Source: Pontibacterium sinense (GTDB lineage Bacteria; Pseudomonadota; Gammaproteobacteria; Pseudomonadales; Balneatricaceae). From it: a DNA stretch of 64,000 nt. The notes below the pieces were generated by a model. It was given only the letters and a program-made list of their open reading frames with translations. It was not told the origin of the DNA and did no database searches. Made by a program: the position numbers and the translations under genes. The stretch spans positions 78,275 through 142,274 of the forward strand of contig NZ_JADEYS010000012.1 in NCBI RefSeq assembly GCF_015209595.1, given 5' to 3'. This document shows, piece after piece, positions 9,547 to 19,122 of the stretch. How positions within the stretch are numbered: position 1 is the stretch's first letter; each line of letters opens with the position of its first letter.

Positions 9547-9706
9547 GCGCTATCCCCGGGCGCTGGCTTTCAGTCCTTGTTTAGGCGGTCAAGTTTAAAG
9601 GGTTTGGAAATGAAAGTCAGGACATATTTTGATCAGTCTTTGATATAAGACAAACTTTAACTGAGGGGAAACACTTAGGTGTTTTTTACTAGAATAAATA
9701 GGAGAG

Positions 9707-9781
9707 TGGCTGGGGTAGGAGGATTCGAACCTCCGCATGCAGGAATCAGAATCCTGTGCCTTACCGCTTGGCGATACCCCA
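9707..9781 (-). tRNA. tRNA-Gln(CTG), copy 1
   Basis: A complete 75-nt cloverleaf with encoded CCA: acceptor TGGGGTA/TACCCCA, anticodon loop TTCTGAT giving CTG, and T-arm GGAGG-TTCGAAT-CCTCC. It is last in a four-tRNA minus-strand operon and identical to the copy at 13841-13915. Confidence 0.96.
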
Positions 9782-9904
9782 ACAATGTAGTGCAAACACG
9801 AATGTCTTTGCTGGTTCTCGTAGCAGAACCTGATTTATCGTCTATTCAGACAGGCTAACTAAACAAGGTTAGTTAAAAGCATTTCAACCGGTGATCAGAG
9901 GAAA

Positions 9905-9981
9905 TGGTGGCAATAGCGGGACTCGAACCTGCGACCCTCGCATTATGAATGCGATGCTCTAACCAACTGAGCTATATTGCC
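9905..9981 (-). tRNA. tRNA-Met(CAT), elongator type, copy 1
   Basis: A 77-nt cloverleaf with encoded CCA, starting GGCAATATAGCTCAGTTGG and with anticodon loop TTCATAA. It lacks the initiator features (no C-A mismatch at position 1-72). It is identical to the copy at 10088-10164. A tRNA-Ile2 with lysidine-modified CAT is the alternative, but the sequence resembles elongator tRNA-Met. Confidence 0.9.
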
Positions 9982-9990
9982 TGAATAGAG

Positions 9991-10065
9991 TGGCAGGGGT
10001 AGCTGGATTCGAACCAACGCATGACGAGATCAAAACCCGTTGCCTTACCGCTTGGCTATACCCCT
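9991..10065 (-). tRNA. tRNA-Gln(TTG)
   Basis: A 75-nt cloverleaf with encoded CCA: acceptor AGGGGTA/TACCCCT, anticodon stem ACGGG/CTCGT, anticodon TTG. With the CTG isoacceptor it reads both glutamine codons. Confidence 0.95.
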
Positions 10066-10087
10066 GCATTTCTCAATCTCAACAACA

Positions 10088-10164
10088 TGGTGGCAATAGC
10101 GGGACTCGAACCTGCGACCCTCGCATTATGAATGCGATGCTCTAACCAACTGAGCTATATTGCC
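10088..10164 (-). tRNA. tRNA-Met(CAT), elongator type, copy 2
   Basis: Identical to the tRNA at 9905-9981, including the encoded CCA. It is the first gene of the tRNA operon, directly downstream of a consensus promoter. Confidence 0.9.
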
Positions 10165-10182
10165 GTGCTGTTGAGGTCGCGA

Positions 10183-10211
10183 ATTATTCTCTGTTTCGGC
10201 TTATGTGTCAA
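10183..10211 (-). promoter_or_regulatory. Promoter of the Met-Gln-Met-Gln tRNA operon
   Basis: On the minus strand, TTGACA (10211-10206), a 17-bp spacer and AATAAT (10188-10183) form a near-consensus sigma-70 promoter. The sequence after the -10 is GC-rich (TCGCGACC), as in stringently controlled stable-RNA promoters. It is 19 bp from the first tRNA. Confidence 0.82.
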
Positions 10212-10327
10212 CAGGTTGTGTGCAAAAAAGTTAAAGGAAAGTGCGTTTTTTTTTATCTTTTTTCGAGCGCGTCCCAGAAGACTCAAAAAAGGCTAAAAAG
10301 TGGTTAAGGTCTGTACAGTTTGGGCAT

Positions 10328-10361
10328 AAAAAAACCGATCCTGATGGGATCGGTTTTTTTG
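10328..10361 (-). terminator. Bidirectional-looking terminator after ychF
   Basis: AAAAACCGATCC-TGAT-GGGATCGGTTTTTTT forms a long stem with A and T runs on both sides. It lies just after ychF (minus) and upstream of the tRNA promoter, so it probably ends the prs-rplY-pth-ychF transcripts. Confidence 0.9.
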
Positions 10362-10388
10362 GGGGAAGAGGTAAGGTGGATCTAAAGA

Positions 10389-11480
10389 TCAGACGTTAAA
10401 GCGGAAGTGAACAACATCGCCATCATTAACGATGTAGTCTTTGCCTTCCAGACGCCAGCGTCCAGCGTCCTTCGCCCCTTGTTCTCCGTTGTATTCGATA
10501 AAGTCGTCATATGAGACAACCTCGGCGCGGATAAAGCCTTTTTCAAAGTCGGTGTGGATAACGCCAGCCGCCTGTGGTGCGGTTGCACCAACTTTGACAG
10601 TCCATGCGCGGACTTCTTTTTCACCGGCTGTAAAATAGGTCTGCAGGCCTAGCAGGTTGTAACCAGCGCGGATAACGCGATCCAGACCTGCTTCTTCCAT
10701 GCCGAGGTCTTCCAGGAACATGTCGCGCTCTTCGTCTTCCAGTTCGGCAATTTCTGCTTCCAGCTTATTGCAGATAGCGACGATTTGCGCGCCTTCTGAT
10801 TCAGCCAGTGAGCGTACCGCGTCCAGATGAGGGTTGTTTTCAAATCCATCTTCATCGACGTTAGCGATGTACATGGTTGGTTTAACCGTCAGCAAATGGA
10901 ACTGTTTGATCAGTTGGGCTTCGTCATCGTTCAGATCCATTGCACGAACTGGATTGCCGGCACCTAATTGGTCTTGCAGGCGTTCAAGCATCTCTTTCTG
11001 CTTGATGGCATCTTTATCGCCGCTTTTAGCAACACGCAGAACGCGCTGTAGCTGCTTCTCAACCGACTCCAGGTCGGAAAGGGCCAGCTCGGTGTTGATG
11101 ATGTCGATATCTTCCAGCGGATCGATGCGGTTGGCAACGTGCTGTACGTCTTCGTTTTCGAAGCAGCGTACGACATGTGCAATCGCGTCAGTTTCACGAA
11201 TATTAGCCAGAAACTTATTGCCCAGACCTTCACCTTTAGAGGCGCCGGCAACCAATCCCGCAATATCTACAAACTCCATTGTCGTAGGTAATACGCGCTG
11301 AGGATTAACAATGTCTGCCAGTTTATCGAGACGTGGATCTGGCATTGGTACGATGCCTGAGTTTGGCTCGATGGTGCAGAACGCGTAGTTTTCGGCCGCG
11401 ATGCCTGCTTTGGTCAGTGCGTTGAACAGGGTGGATTTGCCAACATTGGGCAAACCGACGATACCGCATTTAAAACCCAT
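10389..11480 (-). CDS. ychF: Redox-regulated ATPase/GTPase YchF (Obg family)
   Basis: YchF is a conserved P-loop NTPase (OLA1 family) that binds ribosomes and is implicated in translation and oxidative stress responses. The 363-residue length matches the family. The G1 motif GLPNVGKST is at residues 8-16, followed by the switch region, [17 protein letters not shown] (G3), and a C-terminal TGS domain ending in FRFNV. It lies 14 bp downstream of pth, the widely conserved pth-ychF pairing. Confidence 0.97.
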   Translation of the reverse strand: MGFKCGIVGLPNVGKSTLFNALTKAGIAAENYAFCTIEPNSGIVPMPDPRLDKLADIVNPQRVLPTTMEFVDIAGLVAGASKGEGLGNKFLANIRETDAIAHVVRCFENEDVQHVANRIDPLEDIDIINTELALSDLESVEKQLQRVLRVAKSGDKDAIKQKEMLERLQDQLGAGNPVRAMDLNDDEAQLIKQFHLLTVKPTMYIANVDEDGFENNPHLDAVRSLAESEGAQIVAICNKLEAEIAELEDEERDMFLEDLGMEEAGLDRVIRAGYNLLGLQTYFTAGEKEVRAWTVKVGATAPQAAGVIHTDFEKGFIRAEVVSYDDFIEYNGEQGAKDAGRWRLEGKDYIVNDGDVVHFRFNV

Positions 11481-11494
11481 GGTGAGTCCTACCG

Positions 11495-12082
11495 TTAACC
11501 TTTGAAACTGTGGAGTTGATTCATCGCTTTTGCCCAGTCGCCATCAAGGGCTTGGGGTAGATAGCGAATCGCTTCGTGTGTAGCGTCATCTGTTGCCTGT
11601 CTTTCGCTGACAGGTGCTTTGCTTAAGACAAAGCCAGATACCTGACTGGCATGGCCGGGATGACCAATACCCAGACGAAGACGATAGAAATTCTTGTTGT
11701 TGCCTAACTTACTGATGATGTCACGCAAGCCATTGTGGCCGCCGTGACCACCCCCTTTCTTGAAGCGAGCGACACCCGGAGGCAGATCCAGCTCGTCATG
11801 GGCAACCAATATAGATTCAGGGGGGATTTTGAAGAAGTTCGCCAGTGAAGAAACTGACTGGCCGCTCAGATTCATAAACGTCGTGGGTACTAGCAGGTGG
11901 ACTGCCTGACCGTTTATCTGAGTCTTTGCGTAGAGCCCGTGGTATTTCTTGTCGGGCTGCAGAGAGGTGAGTTGTTGAGCAGCAAGCTGCTCAACAAACT
12001 CAGCACCGGCATTATGGCGTGTATTAGCGTATTGAGCGCCTGGATTTCCCAGGCCTACGATAAGCTGAATTTTGTCCTTCAT
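11495..12082 (-). CDS. pth: Peptidyl-tRNA hydrolase
   Basis: Pth cleaves peptidyl-tRNAs released from stalled ribosomes so that the tRNA can be recycled. The 195-residue protein has the family N-terminus [19 protein letters not shown] with the catalytic histidine, then [11 protein letters not shown] and the HDELDLPPG and [11 protein letters not shown] motifs. It sits between rplY (33 bp upstream) and ychF (14 bp downstream), on the same strand. Confidence 0.97.
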   Translation of the reverse strand: MKDKIQLIVGLGNPGAQYANTRHNAGAEFVEQLAAQQLTSLQPDKKYHGLYAKTQINGQAVHLLVPTTFMNLSGQSVSSLANFFKIPPESILVAHDELDLPPGVARFKKGGGHGGHNGLRDIISKLGNNKNFYRLRLGIGHPGHASQVSGFVLSKAPVSERQATDDATHEAIRYLPQALDGDWAKAMNQLHSFKG

Positions 12083-12115
12083 GCCGGTACCTTTAGCGGG
12101 CTATAGTGCGGGCAA

Positions 12116-12715
12116 TTAGCCTGCAGCTTTCGCGCCACGTGGAGCGTATACGTAACCGATACCCTGGTCGTGGTCGGAACCGCGACGCAGTGCAACGATC
12201 TCAACACCTTCTGGCATAGAGATGTCGGACAGGTGAAGAACCTGACCCAGTTCAGCGTTAGCCATATCAACAATCAGTGCTTCTGGCAGTTTGTCAGCCA
12301 GACACAGTACTTCAACAGTGTTCTTCTCAACTGCGAATTTAGCTGATGCTTTAGCAGCAGCAGATTTTTCGAAGTTAGCGAACTGCAGAGGTACAACGAT
12401 CTTGATCTGAGTTGTTTTGGTGATGCGCTGGAAGTCTGCGTGCAGAACTTCTGGACGAGCAGGGTGACGCTGCAGATCTTTGATGATTACTTTTTCTTCT
12501 TTGTCATCCAGTTTAATAGTCAGGATAGAAGAGAAGAAAGTTTCATCTTGGATGTCTTTGATCAGTTCGTTGTTAGGGATAGAGATAGCAGCAGGTTTTT
12601 TGCGCTTATCACCACCGTAAATGATACCAGGAACCAGACCAGCACGACGCAGGCGGCGGCTCGCACCTTTCCCCTCATCTTCGCGCGCTACAGCGTTAAT
12701 TACGAAATCAGACAT
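12116..12715 (-). CDS. rplY: 50S ribosomal protein L25 (Ctc/TL5 form)
   Basis: L25 binds 5S rRNA in the large ribosomal subunit. At 199 residues this is the long form, with an N-terminal L25 domain (about 1-95) and a C-terminal TL5-like beta domain. The upstream in-frame start at 12745 is rejected: MSDFVINAVAREDEGKGASR from 12715 matches the family N-terminus. It ends in an Ala/Gly-rich tail. The gene follows prs with a 119-bp gap and precedes pth. Confidence 0.95.
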   Translation of the reverse strand: MSDFVINAVAREDEGKGASRRLRRAGLVPGIIYGGDKRKKPAAISIPNNELIKDIQDETFFSSILTIKLDDKEEKVIIKDLQRHPARPEVLHADFQRITKTTQIKIVVPLQFANFEKSAAAKASAKFAVEKNTVEVLCLADKLPEALIVDMANAELGQVLHLSDISMPEGVEIVALRRGSDHDQGIGYVYAPRGAKAAG

Positions 12716-12834
12716 TTTAAATACCTTTAATAAGCAAAACTGCAAACCTCCGCGACCAGAGCTTTGCAGCTGATTGATGCCCTAGTGGGCTTGTATGCTC
12801 CGGACTTTTGATCCAGGGCGGTCAGTGCCGTTCC

Positions 12835-13776
12835 TTATCGGAACATGGCGCTGATAGATTCTTCGTTGCAAACACGACGTACGGCTTCAGCCAGCATAGG
12901 TGCCAGTGTCAGCTGACGGATCTTGCTGCAGTCCTGAGCAGCGTTGCTCAGCGGAATAGTATCGGAAACAACCAGCTCATCCAGCTTGGAGTTGTTGATG
13001 TTGTCGATAGCCGGGCCAGACAGTACCGCGTGGGTAGCGTAGGCAACAACGCGTGCTGCGCCGTTGTCTTTCAGCGCCTGTGCTGCTTTGCACAAGGTGC
13101 CGGCTGTATCACACATGTCATCTACCAGGATGCAGGTGCGGCCTTCAACATCACCGATAATGTTCATTACCTGAGATTCGTTTGCGCGCTCACGGCGTTT
13201 GTCGATAATTGCCAGATCGCAATCCAGCTGTTTCGCTACTGCGCGGGCACGGACTACGCCGCCCACGTCAGGGGAAACAATCATGGAATTTTCGTATTCC
13301 TGATCGACGATGTCATCCAGCAAAACTGGAGAGCCGTATACGTTATCAACCGGTACAGAGAAGAAGCCCTGAATCTGGTCGGCGTGCAAGTCTACGGTCA
13401 GAACGCGGTCGATACCGATGTTGGACATCAGATCAGCAACTACTTTTGCAGTAATAGGCACACGTGCTGAACGTGGGCGACGATCCTGACGTGCGTAACC
13501 GAAGTAAGGGATTACGGCAGTGATACGTGAAGCAGATGCACGACGCAGCGCATCAGACAGCACAATCAGTTCCATCAGGTTGTCGTTGGTAGGCGCACAA
13601 GTGGATTGAATGATGAAGACGTCCTTACCACGGACATTTTCCTGAATCTCAACAGTTACTTCACCATCGCTAAACCGGCCAACGTTTGCTTTACCCATTG
13701 GGATATCCAGACGCTCAACAACTTTGCGAGCGAGTTCCGGGTTAGCATTGCCGGTGAAGACCATCATCTTGGACAC
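12835..13776 (-). CDS. prs: Ribose-phosphate pyrophosphokinase (PRPP synthetase)
   Basis: Prs makes PRPP from ribose 5-phosphate and ATP for purine, pyrimidine, histidine, tryptophan and NAD synthesis. Seen are [30 protein letters not shown], the [16 protein letters not shown] loop and the PRPP-binding [13 protein letters not shown] motif. The open frame continues upstream through a tRNA gene, so the start must be internal. GTG at 13776 ([10 protein letters not shown]) aligns with the E. coli start and has a GAAAAGG ribosome site 8 bp upstream. ATG 13767 and ATG 13833 are alternatives. The product is 313 residues. Confidence 0.95.
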   Translation of the reverse strand: MSKMMVFTGNANPELARKVVERLDIPMGKANVGRFSDGEVTVEIQENVRGKDVFIIQSTCAPTNDNLMELIVLSDALRRASASRITAVIPYFGYARQDRRPRSARVPITAKVVADLMSNIGIDRVLTVDLHADQIQGFFSVPVDNVYGSPVLLDDIVDQEYENSMIVSPDVGGVVRARAVAKQLDCDLAIIDKRRERANESQVMNIIGDVEGRTCILVDDMCDTAGTLCKAAQALKDNGAARVVAYATHAVLSGPAIDNINNSKLDELVVSDTIPLSNAAQDCSKIRQLTLAPMLAEAVRRVCNEESISAMFR

Positions 13777-13840
13777 AGCGTGCACCTTTTCGGTAATTAG
13801 ATCGGGATTTTTTTCAGAAAGGGAATCGTTCATGAGTGTT

Positions 13841-13915
13841 TGGCTGGGGTAGGAGGATTCGAACCTCCGCATGCAGGAATCAGAATCCTGTGCCTTACCG
13901 CTTGGCGATACCCCA
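13841..13915 (-). tRNA. tRNA-Gln(CTG), copy 2
   Basis: Identical over its 75 nt to the tRNA-Gln at 9707-9781. It lies between lolB and prs, and the Pseudomonas locus also has a tRNA-Gln directly before prs. It is probably the first product of the prs transcript. Confidence 0.96.
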
Positions 13916-13962
13916 GTAATCTCCTCTATGGAGGATTCAGCCTCCCGTTTAAAGAGGCGCAC

Positions 13963-13991
13963 ATTCTCTTAGATGCGTTGTGGAAAGTCAA
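13963..13991 (-). promoter_or_regulatory. Promoter candidate for tRNA-Gln and prs
   Basis: On the minus strand, TTGACT (13991-13986), a 17-bp spacer and GAGAAT (13968-13963) lie 48 bp before the tRNA-Gln 5' end, after the lolB stop. A GC-rich stretch (GTGCGCC) follows the -10. Confidence 0.6.
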
Positions 13992-14002
13992 CACCGGGAA
14001 GG

Positions 14003-14608
14003 CTAATGAAGTGGGGTCCACTCCTTAATGATTAACGTGATACTGAGTGCATCGCGACTGAGTCGAATTTTACTCGGAAGTGTATAAATGTCGTGCTGTT
14101 TATAGCGCAGATAGCGCACGTGCCAGCCATCCTGCATCAATTCATCGAGGCGGTTGTTATTCATCTGTTGTTGAAAGGAGGAGTCAGGTGCAGGCAGGCC
14201 GCGTACCCACCATTGAAATTGCTCGACAGGGACGCTCCAGCCAAGGGTGTCCTGCAGCAGTGCTTCAGGAGAGCCCGCCTGAAAATCGCCTTCACCTGCG
14301 ATGCTAACCTGAATATGACCTGGCTGCCCGGTAATGCGTGCGCCTCCCTGCCCCAGGGGGCCCGTCATCTCAATGACATATTTCTGATCTTGCTGTTGCC
14401 AGAAAAGGTTTGCTGATTGATTGTCCTGGGGGGAGCGAATACCAATTTTTCCGCTCAGTTCCCAGTGTGTCAGCAGTGCCATTTGTTGCTGGTGATCGTT
14501 CCAGCTGTTGATCTGAGGTATTGGGGGTTGTTCACTGGTAGTGAACGAGCTACAGCCGGTCAGGGTTAAAAGTGTCGCCAGCAGAGCAACCTGTAAAAAC
14601 TGCGGCAT
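14003..14608 (-). CDS. lolB: Outer-membrane lipoprotein receptor LolB
   Basis: LolB accepts lipoproteins from LolA and inserts them in the inner leaflet of the outer membrane. The 201-residue precursor has a signal peptide ending in the lipobox LTGC (Cys19), then WELSGKIGIRSPQDNQSANLF and the ITGPLGQGGARI-like strand pattern typical of LolB. It starts 3 bp after the LbcA-like gene, so the two are cotranscribed. The gene that normally follows, ispE, is absent; only 87 bp separate lolB from tRNA-Gln. Confidence 0.92.
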   Translation of the reverse strand: MPQFLQVALLATLLTLTGCSSFTTSEQPPIPQINSWNDHQQQMALLTHWELSGKIGIRSPQDNQSANLFWQQQDQKYVIEMTGPLGQGGARITGQPGHIQVSIAGEGDFQAGSPEALLQDTLGWSVPVEQFQWWVRGLPAPDSSFQQQMNNNRLDELMQDGWHVRYLRYKQHDIYTLPSKIRLSRDALSITLIIKEWTPLH

Positions 14609-14611
14609 GAC

Positions 14612-16306
14612 TTACTGTGCTCCAATCGCCTGTGCGGCTTCCTGCAGATGACTATTGTCAGGGCTCTTATTGAGTCCTTGCTTCAAAAGCGCCAGTGCTT
14701 TGTCTTTTTCACCTTTTGCCCAATAGGCCTGAATCAGGTGTGATGCCACTTCACCGTCAGGAATCGCTTCATATGCGCGTAGTAAGTATTCGACGGCTTC
14801 ATCGTAACGTTGCAGTTTAAAAAGTACCCAGCCCATTGAATCGATAATGGCTGGATCGTCAGGACGCATTTTTAGCGCCCGGGAGATGAGTTGATGCGCT
14901 TCTTCGTAACGTTCGGTATGGACGGTCAGGGTGTAACCCAGAGCATTCAATGCCAGCGAACTATTAGGTTCAATTTGCAAGATGCGGCGCAGATCGATTT
15001 CTGCCCGATCAAAGTCGGTCGCTTCCAGCAGCATTGCGCGCGTATAAAGCAGGCTGACGTCATTTTCAAAGCGTGCAATAGCCTCTTCCAGCAGTATCAA
15101 TGCTTCGTCTGAAAAGTCGTGCAGGTTCAGCCACTCTGCCTGAAGAGTAAATAGTTGAGGAGCAAGATCTGGGCGAGTTTTACGCACATCGCTGACAATC
15201 ACGGAGAGGCGTTCGCGGTCTTCAGGTGTGTCCAGCAGGGTGGCGATCCGGCTGATTGCCTGAAAAGTGGTTGCTGGGTCATCAACTTTTTCGAAATGGG
15301 CAATCGCTTGTTCGATCTTCCCGTTTTGCTGGGCAATGGCTCCAAGGTAAAAATGGGGACGGGTATCATTTTCGTTCTGTCCCCGCAGTTCTTCGAACAG
15401 TTCCTTTGCTTCGGCAGTCTGATTGTTTTCCAGCATCAGGAGTGCAAGATAGAACTTAAGCTGATAATCCTGTCCATTCTGCTTCAGAATACGGTTGGCT
15501 TCAGTCACCCCTTGCTTCAGCTGGCCAGACTGGAAAAGCAGTTGTGTTTTCAAAATCAGGAGTGGCTGGTTGTCTGGCTGAGACTTCAGTGCTGGGCGAA
15601 TAGTCATCAGCGCATTGCGAAAATCGCCCTGGAGGCGTTGCAATTCTGCTTTTTGGGCGACGGCGTCTACGTTGTTGCGATTGACCTGTAGTGCGGTGTT
15701 AAACGCGTTGAGCGCTGCATTGTTGTTGCCTTGCTGTTTATGCAGCAAGCCTTGTGTGACGAGAAGATCGGCCTGGTTGGGATTGTTGGCGAGCATCTCA
15801 TCAAACAAGCTGAGATATCCGGTGGATACGTCGGCAGACATTTCGGGAATCTGGCTACGGATTACGGCGAGCATACGCGGACGGTCATATTCCAGTGCTC
15901 GGTCGACCAGCGGGAGGGCTTCATCGTAGCGCTTTTGGTGCAGCAGAATGCTGGCAGATATTTGATACGGTTCTGGGTTTTCGGGATCGGTAGCGATCCA
16001 CAGCTCAGCGGCCTCGGTGATAGCTCCGACGTTTCGTAGGTATTGAGCGACACGGGTGGCGCGCTCAGCAATATTCGGGTCACGGGTCAGGCGAGCCTGC
16101 TTCAGATAGTTGGCCATCGCCAGTTCAAACTGACCTTTTTGTCCGGCCAGTTCAGCAACCAGCAATTCATACACAGACTCTCGATTGAACTCACCCTGCT
16201 TATATATAGGCGGTGAATCGTTGCCTGCAGACTGCTGTTTGATAGTTTGCAGACTGCAACCAGTGAGTGCGAATGCAGTGATTAGAGCGTAGAGGCGTAT
16301 TTTCAT
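14612..16306 (-). CDS. lbcA: TPR-repeat outer-membrane lipoprotein, LbcA-like
   Basis: The 564-residue precursor has a lipoprotein signal ending ALTGC (Cys17) and is then almost entirely tetratricopeptide repeats, e.g. PHFYLGAIAQQNGKIEQAIA and the final AYWAKGEKDKALALLKQGL. In P. aeruginosa the protein at this position next to lolB and hemA (PA4667, LbcA) is the adaptor that activates the periplasmic protease CtpA against peptidoglycan hydrolases. Length, lipobox, repeat content and synteny all fit that role here (inference). It is divergent from hemA and upstream of lolB. Confidence 0.82.
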   Translation of the reverse strand: MKIRLYALITAFALTGCSLQTIKQQSAGNDSPPIYKQGEFNRESVYELLVAELAGQKGQFELAMANYLKQARLTRDPNIAERATRVAQYLRNVGAITEAAELWIATDPENPEPYQISASILLHQKRYDEALPLVDRALEYDRPRMLAVIRSQIPEMSADVSTGYLSLFDEMLANNPNQADLLVTQGLLHKQQGNNNAALNAFNTALQVNRNNVDAVAQKAELQRLQGDFRNALMTIRPALKSQPDNQPLLILKTQLLFQSGQLKQGVTEANRILKQNGQDYQLKFYLALLMLENNQTAEAKELFEELRGQNENDTRPHFYLGAIAQQNGKIEQAIAHFEKVDDPATTFQAISRIATLLDTPEDRERLSVIVSDVRKTRPDLAPQLFTLQAEWLNLHDFSDEALILLEEAIARFENDVSLLYTRAMLLEATDFDRAEIDLRRILQIEPNSSLALNALGYTLTVHTERYEEAHQLISRALKMRPDDPAIIDSMGWVLFKLQRYDEAVEYLLRAYEAIPDGEVASHLIQAYWAKGEKDKALALLKQGLNKSPDNSHLQEAAQAIGAQ

Positions 16307-16488
16307 GTGATGATGAGCCAGCGTCCCTGTATGTTCAGGTCAATATAGATGAATCTTTATATGAATGTCAGTGTAACAGACTGTGGACTGCCGCGTGGGC
16401 GGATGGTTCAGTCGTAGACAGACTGTCACCGTTCAGCAATGAAGACACAATTAATTGAGCCTTGGATTAACAAATAGGGACGGGATTT

Positions 16489-16517
16489 TTAACCTTTTGT
16501 GTAAAGCGTTGTATCAT
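16489..16517 (+). promoter_or_regulatory. Promoter candidate for hemA
   Basis: TTAACC (16489-16494), a 17-bp spacer and TATCAT (16512-16517) lie 65 bp upstream of the hemA ATG, in the lbcA/hemA divergent region (16307-16581). The match is moderate (4/6 and 5/6). Confidence 0.4.
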
Positions 16518-16581
16518 AGCGCGCTTGATTGAAATTACAGGGCGGTATTCGTCTCCGTTACAGAGGTAGTTTTTGGGCGTC

Positions 16582-17859
16582 ATGGCTTTACTGGCTTTAG
16601 GTATTAACCACAAAACCGCTCCGGTATCGGTGAGGGAACGGGTAGCGTTTTCTCCCGAACAATTGGCGGACGCTCTATCTGGCGCCCGAGGCTCGGCTGC
16701 GCTTAAAGAGATCGCTATTCTCTCGACCTGTAATCGTACGGAACTGTATTGCACCACTGAGCTGGAAGGTACGCGTGCCTTACTGGAATGGCTCGGGGAA
16801 TTTCATGATCTGGACCCCGATCAGCTGCAGGACTGTTCTTATGCTCACTGGGATGAAGATGCTGCGCGTCACATGATGCGTGTTGCCAGCGGATTGGACT
16901 CGCTGGTACTAGGTGAGCCTCAGATCCTGGGACAGCTGAAGTCATCTTTTGCGTTGTCGCAGGAACATGGCCATGTGGGTGCTGAACTGGGACGCCTGTT
17001 TCAGCAAACCTTCTCGGTTGCAAAGCAGGTACGTACTGATACGGCGATTGGTGAAAACCCGGTATCGGTTGCGTACGCGGCGGTGAGTCTGGCACAGCAT
17101 ATCTTTTCCGATCTACGCAGCAGTAAGGCGTTATTAATCGGCGCGGGTGAAACCATTGAGCTGGTGGCCCGGCATCTGTCTCAGGCGGGTGTTCAGGATA
17201 TTACGGTGGCAAACCGGACATTAAACCGTGCATTGTCGCTTGCGAACGAAGTCGACGGGCGCGCTATCTTGTTGGGTGATATTCCTGATGCGCTCTGCAA
17301 CGCTGATATTGTCATTGCATCCACAGCCAGTCAGTTACCGATACTGGGTAAAGGTGCTGTGGAAAGCGCACTGAAAAAGCGCAAGCATGAACCGATCTTT
17401 ATGGTGGATATCGCGGTACCGCGTGATATCGAGCCTCAGGTCGCTGATCTGGATGATGTTTACCTGTACACCGTCGATGACCTGAAAGAGGTGATCGAAG
17501 AGAATCAGCGCAGTCGTGAAAGTGCGGCGCGCGAGGCTGAAGAGATTATCGAAGTTGGGGCGCATGATTTTATGCGTCAGCTTCGTTCTTTGCTGGCGGT
17601 TGATACATTAACCTCGCTGCGCAGCCAAGCGGAAATTACCCGCGATCAGGAACTGGATAAAGCGTTGCGTCAGTTGAAGAATGGGAAATCAGCGGAGGAG
17701 GTTATCACTCAGCTAGCCCGTGGCCTGACGAATAAAATGCTGCATCAGCCAACCATTCAAATGCGTAAAGCCAGTGCGGAAGGTCGTACTGAGCTTTTGT
17801 CGCTGGTACAGGAGTTGTACCAGCTTTCCGAAACGGATCAGAACGATACCCATAAATGA
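16582..17859 (+). CDS. hemA: Glutamyl-tRNA reductase
   Basis: HemA reduces glutamyl-tRNA(Glu) to glutamate-1-semialdehyde, the first committed step of C5 tetrapyrrole synthesis. The 425-residue protein has the catalytic cysteine at residue 50 in [10 protein letters not shown], the NADPH domain ([26 protein letters not shown]) and a C-terminal dimerisation helix region. I chose ATG 16582 because [15 protein letters not shown] matches the family N-terminus; a TTG at 16573 is better spaced from AGAGG and would add three residues. Its stop overlaps the prfA start by 4 bp. Confidence 0.97.
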   Translation: MALLALGINHKTAPVSVRERVAFSPEQLADALSGARGSAALKEIAILSTCNRTELYCTTELEGTRALLEWLGEFHDLDPDQLQDCSYAHWDEDAARHMMRVASGLDSLVLGEPQILGQLKSSFALSQEHGHVGAELGRLFQQTFSVAKQVRTDTAIGENPVSVAYAAVSLAQHIFSDLRSSKALLIGAGETIELVARHLSQAGVQDITVANRTLNRALSLANEVDGRAILLGDIPDALCNADIVIASTASQLPILGKGAVESALKKRKHEPIFMVDIAVPRDIEPQVADLDDVYLYTVDDLKEVIEENQRSRESAAREAEEIIEVGAHDFMRQLRSLLAVDTLTSLRSQAEITRDQELDKALRQLKNGKSAEEVITQLARGLTNKMLHQPTIQMRKASAEGRTELLSLVQELYQLSETDQNDTHK

Positions 17860-18941
17860 AAGAGTCTATTCTCGCTAAACTAGAAAAGCTCAGCGATCGC
17901 TACGAAGAGCTTGCTGCGCTGATGTCTGATGCCGACGTTATTTCTGATCAGAATCTGTTCCGTGACTATTCGAAGGAATATGCCGAGCTGGAGCCAGTCG
18001 TCAAAAGCTTTGAAGCTTACAATGAAGCGCAGGCCGATCAGGAAGAAGCCGAGCTGATGATGAAAGACAGTGATCCCGATATGCGTGAGATGGCGAAAGA
18101 TGAGCTGTCTGATGCGAAAGAGCGGATCGAGAGCCTAGAAACTGAGCTGCAGATTCTGTTGTTGCCCAAAGACCCGAACGACGCGCGTAACGTCTTTCTG
18201 GAGATTCGTGCGGGTACCGGCGGCGATGAGGCGGCTATTTTCTCGGGTGACCTGTTTCGCATGTACTCCCGCTATGCCGAATCACAGGGATGGCGCGTTG
18301 AGATTGTAAGCGCCAATGAAGGTGAGCATGGTGGTTATAAGGAATTGATCAGCCGTGTTGTCGGGACCGATGTGTTTTCCCGTCTGAAGTTTGAATCCGG
18401 TGCACATCGGGTACAACGTGTGCCAGAGACTGAATCTCAGGGCCGTATCCATACCTCTGCCTGTACGGTCGCGGTCATGCCCGAAATGGATGAGGTTGAG
18501 GCGATCGAGATCAACAAAGCTGATCTGCGAGTGGATACTTTCCGTGCCTCGGGGGCCGGTGGTCAGCACGTCAACAAGACCGATTCGGCAATCCGTCTGA
18601 CCCATATCCCAACGGGCGTGGTGGTGGAGTGTCAGGAGGAGCGTTCGCAGCATAAGAACCGCGCGAAGGCGATGTCTTTGCTGGCGTCCCGCTTGCAGGC
18701 CGCTGAAACGGAACGCCATGCGGCAGAGCAGGCAAGCACGCGTAAAAGTCTGGTCGGCAGTGGTGACCGTTCTGAGCGTATCAGGACTTACAACTATCCG
18801 CAGGGCCGGGTTACCGATCACCGGATCAATCTGACGCTCTATAAGCTGCAGGAAGTGATGACTGGAGATCTTGGGCATGTGGTTGATCCGTTGATGAACG
18901 AGTATCAGGCAGAGCAGTTAGGTGCGTTGTCCGATAGCTGA
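17856..18941 (+). CDS. prfA: Peptide chain release factor 1
   Basis: RF1 recognises UAA and UAG stop codons and triggers peptide release. The 361-residue protein has the GGQ loop in [19 protein letters not shown] (GGQ near 235-237), target of methylation by PrmC, and the [12 protein letters not shown] region of domain 2/4. The ATG overlaps the hemA stop (ATGA), indicating translational coupling. A terminator-like hairpin lies between prfA and prmC. Confidence 0.98.
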   Translation: MKESILAKLEKLSDRYEELAALMSDADVISDQNLFRDYSKEYAELEPVVKSFEAYNEAQADQEEAELMMKDSDPDMREMAKDELSDAKERIESLETELQILLLPKDPNDARNVFLEIRAGTGGDEAAIFSGDLFRMYSRYAESQGWRVEIVSANEGEHGGYKELISRVVGTDVFSRLKFESGAHRVQRVPETESQGRIHTSACTVAVMPEMDEVEAIEINKADLRVDTFRASGAGGQHVNKTDSAIRLTHIPTGVVVECQEERSQHKNRAKAMSLLASRLQAAETERHAAEQASTRKSLVGSGDRSERIRTYNYPQGRVTDHRINLTLYKLQEVMTGDLGHVVDPLMNEYQAEQLGALSDS

Positions 18942-18963
18942 TTCATGCTCAAGCTGATCTGTA

Positions 18964-19005
18964 AAAACAGCCTCGATGCTTTGCGGTATCGGGGCTGTTT
19001 TGTTT
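18964..19005 (+). terminator. Terminator-like hairpin after prfA
   Basis: AAAACAGCC-T-CGAT pairs with ATCG-G-GGCTGTTTT around a 10-nt loop, followed by TGTTTC. It may terminate hemA-prfA transcripts or only attenuate them before prmC. Confidence 0.7.
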
Positions 19006-19122
19006 CTGACGCAACCCAGTTGTAAATCATCGTCGACGTTAAGATTGGCTCCTAGGTCGACTTCTATGGTGGTGGATGTCGCGGTAGTATGGGGCTGAAG
19101 CTAGTTTAACCTTTGGAATCGA

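Noticed and set aside
9595..9795. 66-codon minus-strand ORF
   Set aside because: It reads through tRNA-Gln copy 1; the peptide is a translation of the tRNA.
9905..10164. tRNA-Ile2 (lysidine CAT) instead of tRNA-Met
   Set aside because: The sequence resembles elongator tRNA-Met and the locus position matches tRNA-Met after ychF in Pseudomonas; modification cannot be seen, so a small doubt stays.
13777..13962. Upstream extension of the prs reading frame
   Set aside because: It runs through the tRNA-Gln gene; homology begins at the GTG at 13776.
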